Below, piece by piece: positions 21,201 through 32,057 of a DNA stretch of 64,000 nucleotides. The number at the start of each line of letters is the position of its first letter. The first letter of the stretch is position 1. The notes under the pieces are model-generated. The model was not told the origin of the DNA, did no database searches, and saw nothing but the letters and a program-made list of their open reading frames with translations. The position numbers and the translations under genes were made by a program. The stretch is from Tubiluchus corallicola. Taxonomy: Eukaryota > Priapulida > Priapulimorpha > Priapulimorphida > Tubiluchidae. The stretch lies in the NCBI GenBank assembly GCA_030141605.1, contig JAQGDQ010000090.1, positions 598,501 through 662,500 on the forward strand. Reading direction: 5' to 3'.

Positions 21201-23196
21201 TTACAGCTTACAAAACACAGCTTAAGAAGTTAGCAGACTTTAAATACAACAATAATTGAAATTTCCAGTCGTTACGACAAAATATCAGAAGTCTAATTGC
21301 CTTTATTTCTATTTTTATTTCCTTTTTGTCATAAATGACAGGCAGTAGCAACCAGTATTCATTTGAGGATAAAGTAAGTATAACTGTGTTACAAGTAACA
21401 TGTCAATAAAAAAATCACATTGTAAAAATCTATAAAATCGCATTTGGTTAAAGCAGCGCAATCAGTACAATAATAGGCCTATACTATAATATAGTAAGTA
21501 GTAGGTCCTATCATCTCATTTATCGTCAATGGATTTTGACGTGCTAAGCTGTACTAGTTTTTGTAGTTTTATGCAATAGACTAAAATCAATATATGAATG
21601 ATAATTGGAATCTGAGATCACGCCAGTGTGCCTATGGTTTCATTGTAGTTTTGTATAGTGCACGTGTGTGCTTCATCCTACACACATAATAGTTAATGGC
21701 AAATGTGCATTACGTAAAGCGTCTAACATTGGTATTTTTCCCGTCTGTGCTTTAAAACTATTAGTAATAGTGATCTGTAAACTACAGTTCCAACTGTGCC
21801 AATCACTAATAATTTACACATTAACAAATAATGAGAATCCGTAAAAAATGCCCGGATCTATATAATCCATGTAGTCCATGATGCTAGACCAGATGTTGGT
21901 ACCACATGGAGTAGCAAATTGTTATGTTGCTTTTTTGAAAGTTACATGTCTGTATATAAAAAAATTTAAAGCTAAGCTTAGTGACGGTAATGTCCGAAGT
22001 TGGCGGGGATACGACAATCACTGGAAGTCATCGGATCAGAAAAATAACACTGTTATATTCTTTGAAACACTGGAAATGACCTCTCAAAATATTGGATGTT
22101 TTACGCTTTACTTAATTATATCATTTATGTGCCAGTATGTTAATTATGAGAGCCATTAGAGGTCAAAAGGTCCCAAAATTTGACCTTACCGAAAATCTGA
22201 CTTTTGTATGAAAACCATCGTAGGTCAGTAAATAATCTACCAATTAAAAATTTCTAGCTAAAGTAGTCCAGACAGCAATTAATAGGTGTCCAAGTTAGCT
22301 TTATGCAAATTATGTAGTTTACGCAAATTAATGATGTAACATTTCCCATATATTGAGTGGTCATTTGTAGTAATTGATGTCGAACATATTGGTCTATCGC
22401 TGTCCTTCGCTGTGACGTAAGCACGCTGAGTGCATTCAGGACATCAGCTCCCGCTGAAACCAGCGTTTCACAGAACATCATACTTTTCATTTTTCTCGGT
22501 TTGCAAAGCGAACCGTTTAGAATCCATTCTGCCCGTCTGAAAAAAATCACTTGGTAACTTACTGAAAAATGAATCCTTCGTTTACGTCTCCGCCATTGTA
22601 CTCAAGGGCCATTTCGAGTATATCAGAAGAGGACAGGATTTGGTGAACTCGTTGCAGGCTATCCGCTCATAGACTTCTTGTAGATACTGTAAGATGGAGG
22701 CAGAGACCAAAACATACGCGCATATGTGACTGACTGCACTGCACGCTGGGTGGTAGTGATGCTATGCCATTGTGAAAAAAAAACCTGTTTTGATAGAGGC
22801 AAGACAGTTTCTAACGATATTAACAAGGACTCTATTAACATCAGGGCACTAAGCTAGTCATTAATCTTGTATCTAATTATTTCAAGTTATTTTAATCGTT
22901 AATTGATCGATTTGAATATTTGTTCTTGTTGAACTATAATTTCTCTTTGTTAAGTTCTTACCCTGTAACTATTAGTCAATAAATCTAATCTAATCACATA
23001 CTTTAATTTTTGATTTTTAGTCGGCCTTCCAACTTCGGACAGTGATTACTACCATAAAAAAGGCTGACTAAAGTTTTTTCACCTGAACACCTATATATAT
23101 ATTTCAAGAAAGCAATGTTAGAATCTTCCACTTCACATGACTTTGCCACTCAACTCCGGGGTCTAGCTCATGGAATAAAAAGCTTAAGAGTGAAGC
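18220..23196. other. Intergenic stretch, no gene recognised
   Basis: It is AT-rich with many stops in all frames. It contains a tRNA-like segment at 19804-19872 (minus strand). Near 22963-23000 a sequence ending AATCTAATCTAATC resembles another retrotransposon tail. A minus-strand frame at 22254-22550 has no family resemblance that I can name. Confidence 0.5.
19804..19872 (-). repeat. tRNA-like segment (possible tRNA-derived SINE head)
   Basis: On the minus strand GGTTCAAATCC (19826 down to 19816) differs by one base from the RNA polymerase III B-box GGTTCGAATCC. A possible A-box-like GGCCGCACAGACGCAGC starts about 40 bases upstream (from 19868). I could not fold a convincing acceptor stem, so a functional tRNA is unlikely; a SINE head or pseudo-tRNA fits better. 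Confidence 0.3.
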
Positions 23197-26086
23197 CTAG
23201 ACCATGTGAATCTTCATTCGTTCTTTGATGACTGCTTCGCACACTGGACATTGCGTCAGGTTTGTAGCGCAGTCGTTGCAGGTTAGGAAATGCCCGCATG
23301 GCTCGAGGGACGTGTCTATTGGGCTCTCCACACAAATCTTGCAAAGATGTGGATATCGTGGTTCTACGTTTTGATCCATTTGTATCATTCCGACTAACGA
23401 ATCAACAAAAAAGAACATTTCTCAATATAAAGCACATAAAAAATCATAATTGAATGAGTTATTCATTAAGCTGTACATTAGACGCACGCAATACATAGTT
23501 AATAGACTTCATGGGAAACTTACCACATTCAAAATTTGCTTCTTGTGTTTCGTAGGTGAGCAGCGTTTTTATAATACTATCCGTGTCAAGAGATTTACTA
23601 GCAAGACGTGACTGTTTGAGAATAATGTTCAAAGGTGTTTCTTTATGATCATTTACACATTCTGGATCAGCTGAACATTTTAGAAGAAACTGCACCAAGG
23701 TATAACTCGGAGTGATGTATTGTGAATTTAGTTTATGAACAATGAGCACGCTTTTGTCGGGAAACAGGTGTTTGTACCATAGCAAAGGTAAATCTGACGT
23801 GTTTCTAACTGCAAGATGCAACAAAGTGTCACCAAATTCGTCTCGACAATCTCGAAAAACTAATCTTCTTAATAATCTCTGAACTTTTTTCCTTTCATCA
23901 ATTGTGTACTGTGTCTGGTTTTCCATGTATATTATTAGTGTGTATATTGTAACAGACAGGTTGAAAGAAAGTCTCTGGTATCCACTGTTTTTATCAATGT
24001 AGGACTTATCATTTAGAATTTTATAGTGTTCCACTTCCACCTCGGACACTGTCATATCAATTACGTTCATCATACAATCAAATTTAATCAAACTGTTTTG
24101 CGAAGTCATTACGTGTAAAATCGTAGTTAAAAAGGGAAGAATGTGTGAGTTTGATGCACTCAGTTTACGGTTCAAATGCATCGAGTGCAACAGAAGATTC
24201 AAACTGAGCAAGTAATGGGCTCCGTGTAGTACAACCCGTGCAGTTTTGTAAACCAGCTCCCCAAGCATAACATTCGTTTCTCCAACAATTCTCTCAATAA
24301 CCAGCAGACCTTCTATCAATAATGCCAGTCGGTGCCCTTTTATCTTTTCTAGTTCGTCTGCAGTCTGACATTCCGTTCGACCATATACAGGTATAAGCTT
24401 TCGTTTCTCCTTTGGGATGGCGCTACTGAGCTGCTCAAATCGTTCCCTCATTCCCAGCATTAAGTAGTTATAAACGTCGTTTTCGCTATCTGGTTTCTTC
24501 GAATGCGCAAAAGAAGCTCCTAGCAACTCGAGCGCTTCTATTCTTTGATGTCGCGATATATGTGGACATTTAGTTAGATAACTTACTACTTTTACCCTTC
24601 TGTTTAGGGCTGCTGTTACGATAGGTGTCTCACCACTTCTGTTTCCCAGCACACATGAGCCTCCATGTTCATGTAGTAACTTAACTATTCGTACGTATCC
24701 TTCCCTAGCAGCATAATGCATTGGGGAGCAACCTTTGCTTGATGTGTCATTAACTCTTGCACCAGCTTCAATAAGCAGGCGTGCAATGTCCTCGTAACCC
24801 TTTGTACACGCCAACATCAAGCAGCTCACGTTGTCTGGAGTGAGCATGTGCAATGCGCCATTTCTCTGTATCAGATAGTGTACAATGTCCCTATGTCCAA
24901 TGTAGCAAGCAGCTCGTAAGGCTGTGGAGCCATTTGCCGTTGGATGGTTAATGTCACAGCCAACTGTGTCTAGCAGTTTCACAATTGCATATTGACCGGA
25001 TATGGCAGCACACCAAATGGGAGATGCATCCTTTATTAACTGACCATCAACTTTAACTAAACCTACAAGTTAAACAACAAACACTGTTTATGAAAAAAGT
25101 TTTGAAGTGCACATAATACGAAAACATGTAAAAAAGCAGTTGTGTTATCTATTCTTATTACACAAACAAGAAACATCATCATCATCGTCGTCGTCGTCGT
25201 TGTCGTTACCATAATCATTGTCAACATAGCCGTCATCACCGTCGTTATCATCATCATCATCATCATCGTCGTCGTCGTCATCGTCGTCGTCGTCGTTATT
25301 ATTGCAACATTATTTCGTTTTGCAAATCAGACATGGACATATGGAACCACAGAGCAAAATAGATGAATTAGGCGGCAATAATTCATTATTCTTGCTCTTT
25401 CGCTTTGTAGGTATCTCGACGATTGTCAACGCAAAGGCTTACACAAACGTCAGTACATTAGAATGAAAAAGAAAGTACATGTACCGGAAAACAGTTTCTT
25501 CTTAACCGATAACAGTTGCTCACCTGTTGCCTGTACATCGACTTTTTCTTCTAACAGTTTTATTAGTGCTTCTTGGTCGCCTTGTAAAACTGTAAAACAT
25601 ACAACACGTGTATGATATTTCTAAGTCGATATTACTTTGCTACATTATACATCTTTCAGCACACAACGTAACTATTAAGAAAGCTAGGAAAATTGCAGCA
25701 TAGATACATAAACAATCCTAGTCGAGCAACGAGGAATACAGCTCAGTCGAGTGTCAGCAGAGGTATTGTGCGAACCAATTTTAATTGTTTAAAATGTAGG
25801 CTTCTCAACTTCATAACAGTGTTAACTCAAGCCAGCAACTGTAGCACTAACTACTAGGATACAACTTCATTGATATCAATATAAAAAATGAGTAAATCAG
25901 AAAATGCATTTTTTTTATTCTTTGCTTTCAAATATAGCACAAGTTATTACAAAATTAAAGAACTTGTTACATGGTCGCTTTTATGTAAGTTGCTGCAAAC
26001 AATTATGCAATAGACACTGAAGACAGAAGCCACAATTAATAAGAACATGGACATAGTTTCCCCCATTGCGTAGGTTTCTACCTGGG

Positions 26087-26170
<84 letters not shown>

Positions 26171-26211
26171 ACACACACACACACACACTCACACACACAC
26201 ACACACACACA

Positions 26212-26250
<39 letters not shown>

Positions 26251-26283
26251 ACACACACACACTCACACACACACACACACACA

Positions 26284-26322
<39 letters not shown>

Positions 26323-26719
26323 GTGTATATATATATATATATATATATGCACAAACAGTTGTCATTACAAAGCCTAACTGTTCTTAGGCTAAAAACTACC
26401 AACAGAGGGAAGCCATCCCCAGTTAGGAGAACCGTGACTTCAGCCCATATTAATTAATCGCCAGCAACTTTTCGCCACAGCAAGGTAGTATTGTAATGGT
26501 GATAGAAAGTGCAGTCTTCGTCTTCTTAGTATTAAACGTGACAAGTCACAGATAAGCGGCCCGAGTGAAAAAACTAGATATTTATAAGACACTATCAGTA
26601 CGCACTAAGCAGTAGTTCTGTTGATACATAATGTAAGCAGTTTTACCTGAGTCTATGAGTGGTGTTGTGTTTATCTTTTCGATAACCGTCTGTTGAATTA
26701 CTTCATGGTCTACTTTCAT
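23197..26719 (-). CDS. FEM1-like ankyrin protein with C-terminal RING finger
   Basis: Four minus-strand exons: 26719-26647, 25589-25524, 25062-23524 and 23393-23197. All are GT-AG with phase 1 junctions; 624 aa. Ankyrin repeats run from about residue 20 to 215. Next come the FEM1 hallmark EALELLGASFA and a helical middle with RTECQTADELE and EGLLVIERIVGETN, both counterparts of conserved FEM1 segments. C-terminal ankyrins (FGDTLLHLAV; HKETPLNIIL) follow. FEM1 proteins are substrate receptors of CUL2 ubiquitin ligases that bind C-terminal degrons and attach through a final VHL/BC box. Here the last exon replaces that box with a complete C3HC4 RING: Cys577, 580, 592, His594, Cys598, 601, 608, 611. 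The spacing equals that of IAP-type RINGs. The first ankyrin of vertebrate FEM1 seems shortened. FEM1 identity is firm; the RING join rests on splice sites only. Confidence 0.88.
23394..23523 (-). other. 130-base last intron of the FEM1-like gene, with in-frame stop if retained
   Basis: The donor is a strong G|GTAAGT (23523-23518) and the acceptor follows a T-rich stretch, ending GTTAG (23394). Excision joins codon GTC in frame. If retained, the frame reads on for GKFPMKSINYVLRASNVQLN and one more Glu, then stops at 23461-23459, giving a 580-residue protein without the RING. Confidence 0.75.
25172..25304. repeat. (ATC)n/(GTC)n trinucleotide microsatellite in FEM1 intron 2
   Basis: CATCATCATC and CGTCGTCGTC blocks alternate over about 130 bases. 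The long frames on both strands are repeat artefacts. Confidence 0.9.
26088..26349. repeat. (CA)n with CTCA interruptions, then (TA)n, in FEM1 intron 1
   Basis: About 230 bases of (CA)n are interrupted by single ACTCAC units at several points between 26164 and 26285. A (TA)n run follows at 26326-26349. Both strands show long open frames that are artefacts of the dinucleotide. Confidence 0.95.
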
Positions 26720-29331
26720 GGCTATTTCGTGAACTATTTACAATGAAGAAGTAAACAGTCTATAGAAGATATTGAAAAGGGTCTACATTAAACTTTGCTA
26801 GATCAATAAAGAAATCCATTAGGACAAGTCATAGAAAACATCCATATACTGCTGTTATAGATCATTTCTTATCCAAAATAAACGACAACTTGACAAACTG
26901 GGTGCAAGAGAAAACAAACGAAAGAAGAGAAACAGAATTTTAAAAGCAACAGGAAAAATATGATAACATAGAAGACAGGTAATCAAAGCGAGTGTGGATA
27001 GCTAAGCCGTCCTGAATTGGACAGTTTAGTATCAAAACTTAATTAATTGTGGGTTTGCACCAACATTAATGATATTCTTAACAGTACGTTTATAATAATT
27101 AAGAAAAATGAGAAGTTTGGGACAGAGAAAACTTGAAACGCAAGCAAGTAGAAGAAAGGACAAAAAATCGTACAGCTTTGGGTGAAAATTGGAACAACAA
27201 ATTTTGTGTTTGACAAGAAAGACCAACCACAACAATTGTCAAGTTCTTAAGAGCTCTGACAATTGTTTTTCATTAGGGTAAACTACGCTACACACCCTAT
27301 ACAAAAAATAATTAGTATACGTACAGCTGAAATATTATATCTATAAGTAATTAAACTATAAAAGTATTAGTCAAAAGAAGACTATGATATATGTCACTTA
27401 CCACACTTTTACCACATTTGAATGCCAACGTTACAGTAACAGCTTCGTATCGCCTAATAAAGGGCGATATAGATTTCGCAAGAGTTTTACACGGGTAACA
27501 ATGTCATGAATACTGACGCCTGTGTGTGCGTGTATATACATTTATATACGTTATTCGTCTGATACAAAGTCCAATAATTGCAAGCATGTTTTTTCCGATC
27601 TCACATTGGTAAATAAACTCAATACGTTATGATCTTAATTGCTATTACCGTCGCGGTGGTTGTGTCTTGCAGCCTATAACAATCATCTAATATCACTCTC
27701 CCGCCCCTAAATTCTTATTCTTTTTAAGATGGGTTTTCGATGATTGAACACCATCCTAAAGTCTGGATTTCAGATTTTAAATTAGAACCATATCAAATTT
27801 AAATTATTCATGCAGATAGCTTAAAGCACAAATTTTCAGGCTAAACAAATTCTCCTCAATTTGATGTCACAGCATTCACATCATTTTAAGAAAATTCCCA
27901 TTTTTCATATAAGAAACCAATAAACTAGTTGCTGCAAAGCTGTTCCGATGGATCTACCTTATCTTAGATTTGACTTTGAAGAAATGGGTCGTGGGTTAAA
28001 TGTCACAACCTCAATAATCGATTGCACCTTACAATTATTTTGATCAATTTGACATTTAAATTTAGCATAACAGCTTCATTTTAATCATAACAGAATCATT
28101 TTAATGGTACAGCAAAAACTAGTCACTGTAAAGCTGTTAAACCATTGAATAACCGTGTTTTACTAATCCGTGCTGCTTTTGTGAAGTGAATGTTGCCAAA
28201 GCTTGTGGGCCTCCAAGCTTGAGAGGCTCTAAGCTGCAGCCTATACTAGTCTATAGGATAAACCAGGCCTGGCCGATGTTTCTTTAAATATTAGTTTGTT
28301 TTTGATTTTAAAGTGATTATTACCAGGTATTTTGGGGCGGTAGTAGTGACGCGTGTTAACTTTCGAAAGGCCACAGCCTCAACTAAAAAAGGGCACTTAT
28401 TCGAAGCTGCTGTGCCATATAAGCTATATGTAGTGTACACGGCAAAAAAATAAAATAATATGTGATAAATATTCTTTAATTTAGTCCTTATGTGACCAGC
28501 AACTTGTGGTGTGGCGAAAGGGCTACTTTTCAGGGTTTACAATTTCCAAATTATTTAATGCGTAGATTTGTAATTTTTGCATGTAGCTGTTCACGTAATA
28601 TTCTTTCAGTTTACAAGATAATGTTTACTAATGCGTTTCAATTTAGGGTTCAAATTTGTTAAATTTTACAAAGTGATCAATAACCTGGGAGCAATTTATT
28701 CTGCAGTGTCATTTTGTGCGCATAAACACAAAGTTGTTCTTTACACAGGCCAAAACATTCAGATCGTACGAGAACAAATACCAGCAGTGAATGATATTAT
28801 CATTACACGTAGGGAAAAAAGTATACACTTTCTTATCTGACTGGCATAGGAATAATAAGCATAGGGAAAAGAACTGTTCCTAAAATTATATTGCAATTAC
28901 TACCGACAGGACCATTTTAAAGTAAATGGCTGCAGCACGGTTTCCTCTAAGATACATAATCGAAATGGTGGGACTTTTTATTGGCAGTATTCAGCATTTA
29001 GCTACATTGGACGTTTAGTAATGTTTACTGATGTTGCGAACTTGTGACGTATCACAGACAGCGGGACTATTTATTTAAGTAAAAGTCATAGCTGTATTTG
29101 CATTTCACATACATCCGTGTACACAAGCTTAGCAGAAGCTCGTACTTTGTCTATGAGATTACTAAACTAAATATCTTATGTTTCTTGTGCTTGATCGAGC
29201 GGGTATACAATACAGAAATGCGACGTGCACAATTTTTGTAGAAAACACTCTCCGACTTAGATATGCCTGCGTGGAGAACAATTTTCCTTCTCTTTATGTT
29301 TCTGTCTAATAATTACTAAATTCGTGTCGTA
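26720..29331. other. Region between divergent FEM1-like and UNC93-like genes
   Basis: About 2.6 kb separate the two start codons, which point away from each other. No extra coding exon was recognised. Promoters and 5' untranslated exons of both genes should lie here, but no clear TATA box or CpG-rich core stands out. A segment near 28196-28280 rich in GGCC and AAGCTT resembles one at 33540-33570 and may be an interspersed repeat. Confidence 0.45.
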
Positions 29332-30341
29332 ATGAAAGATTCGAAGTCATCACGTGTGCGTTTTTCCAAGAAAAAGCCCGAATTAATGGGCGAGAAATCA
29401 AAATTTGGAAAGAAAATCTCCAGTCACGGACGACACGGCGATGAAGACGATGTAGATCCTGTTCTCGTGAAAAAGCGAAAACGAAATATCATCAAAAACT
29501 TGTTAGTTGTTAGTTTTGGGTTTCTGCTGTTGTTTACCGCATTTCAGTCGTTGCAGAACTTACAAAGCAGTTTGAATGCTGACGAAGGACTGGGTACAGC
29601 TTCGCTGAGTGTCATTTATGGAGGTCTGATAATCTCCTGTCTTTTCATACCTGCTCCTATGATTGAGTTCTTTGGTTGCAAGTGGACAATATGTATCGCA
29701 ATGTGCATGTACTCTGCCTATATGATAGCCCATTTCTATGCAGATTGGTATACACTTATACCTACAGCCTTTATTTTGGGTTTAGGTGGTGGTCCTTTAT
29801 GGTCAGCTAAATGCACCTACCTAAATGAAATTGCGATTGAATATGCGCACTTGACCCACCAAACAGCTAACGCAATTATATCGCGTTACTTTGGCATATT
29901 TTTTATATTTTTTCAGTCAAGTCAAATTTGGGGTAATCTTATATCGTCATCAATTTTCAGTCCTACTAATGATTTCAACGTTTCTGATGATCTCATATAT
30001 GAAACTTGTGGAGCAAAATTTTGTCCAGGTGATGACTTCAACAACACGAACTTAGAATCACCACCAGACAAAGAAGTATACATTTTAGCAGGAGTTTATT
30101 CATTTTGTGCACTGGCTGCGGCAGGTTGGATTGCCATATTTTTCGACCAATTACCAAAAGATATAGAAAGAAGAGCAGCAAGAGAGCACCGACGATTCGT
30201 TTTTCGTTATGACTTACTATTAGCTACTGTAAAACATTTAAAGCAGCTAATTCAGCTTGTAGTGATTCCAATAACTATTTACAGTGGCTTGGAGCAAGCG
30301 TTCATTGCAGCAGAATTCACAAGGGTAAGCAATACTTTGCC

Positions 30342-30397
<56 letters not shown>

Positions 30398-31998
30398 CAA
30401 CATCTTTGTCTTATTACCATCTCTATAGTGATCCATATTAAACTTAGTCTAAATCTTTTCAATTTCCTTGTACCTAATTTGATGTAATCCATATTTTGGC
30501 AAGCGAAATGGCAGATTATTATACTATATAGTACAGCCCTGTAATCATTTTTTACTAAGCTCTTATAATTGGTTATAGATAATGTCACTTTAGCTGCAAA
30601 AAATTTCTTGTAGCTACGTCGCAACATTGGCCGGACAACAAAGTTGACTACTAGGTTTGCTGTCTGCTATCTAAATATCGCTTGTGAGATATCGCTGGTC
30701 TCTAAATATCCTCTTGGGGTAGCAAATGTTATGTTCGCTCTTGAAAAAGCAAGTGGAAAAACGGCTCTTCTTTTACTAGACAAACACTTGAGAGGATGAT
30801 ATGGTTTCGTGTCCAAAGCCAAATTGTAATACCATCAATGTTATTCTATGCAGGACATCTATCTTTATGCTACCGCTCCCGTTTTCTCTTTTCCACTCTT
30901 AGAATATCTAAACTGCTTTTTATTACAGCTAGCTGCTACGCGTGGATAGATCTGGAGGCAACGAGAAGCAGTAAGATTTGCGTCGCGAAAAAGGTTAATT
31001 GTTAATATTGTTTAGTGCATACATTTTTCAGGCATACATCACTTGTTCCTGGGGAATTGACAAAGTTGGATATATTATGATGATATACGGAGTGACCAAT
31101 GCAGTTTGGTCTTTGTGCACTGGACAACTTGTAAAATTAGTTGGAAGAGTACCATTAGTGCTCGTGGGAGCAGCTGCACATGTAGCGGTCTTAATTGCAC
31201 TATTCTTTTGGAAACCCCATCCAGACGAAGCATCCATCTATTTTGTTCTAGTTGCTAGCTGGGCCATTGGTGATGCAACTTGGCAAATTCATTTGAATGG
31301 TAAGTCTTTATGATAAGTTCATATGCCTTAAAGTAAAAAAGTATATGAAAATATACTAGACTTAAGGAAGACAAAATCGCATACTTTCGTTATAGGGTGT
31401 GTGCTTTCATATTGTTTGTTGTTTTCATGAAGTTACACTTTTCCTCCTTTAGTTACATTATCAAAAAATCATCTTTATCAGACATTGCACCTGCTCAGCA
31501 CTTTCGCATAAATATTACATGTACATATATAGCCTTAAGAATTTGAAAGTCTCGTATAACAAAGGTATACACACGTTTTTCGACTAGCCATATCATTGCC
31601 CTGCTAGCAGTATGTGTGTGAATCTAGACACACCATATTTTGACGTATTATTACGTAATACTGCTTATTCCGTCAGAAGTAGAGCTTTAACTCCCAGGAA
31701 TGTTCTTATGAGTGGTACTGGAAATTCTGACTGCCTGTACTACTCAAAATTTCATAACATATAGTTAAACCTATTATTTGTAAATTTTATGTAAATAGTA
31801 GTTGTGTTATTGTAATGTTTGTTCTAATTGTAATATTATTCTAATTCTTATATCTTATTGTATCGTGTTGTATACTAACTGTTATTGTATTATATTATAT
31901 TTTATAGTCACTGTTGTTTTGTGTTATATTAGCAATGCTTGCAATTGCTAATATACTTCCCTTACTACTACTGCAGCTACTACTAACTACTACTACTG

Positions 31999-32057
<59 letters not shown>

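Noticed and set aside
22254-22550. 98-codon minus-strand frame
   Set aside because: No recognisable domain, and the start context and surroundings are non-coding; possibly a decayed transposon.
25947-26402. Cys-Val and Thr-His repeat frames on both strands
   Set aside because: They are produced by the CA dinucleotide array; they carry no coding signal and lie in a FEM1 intron.
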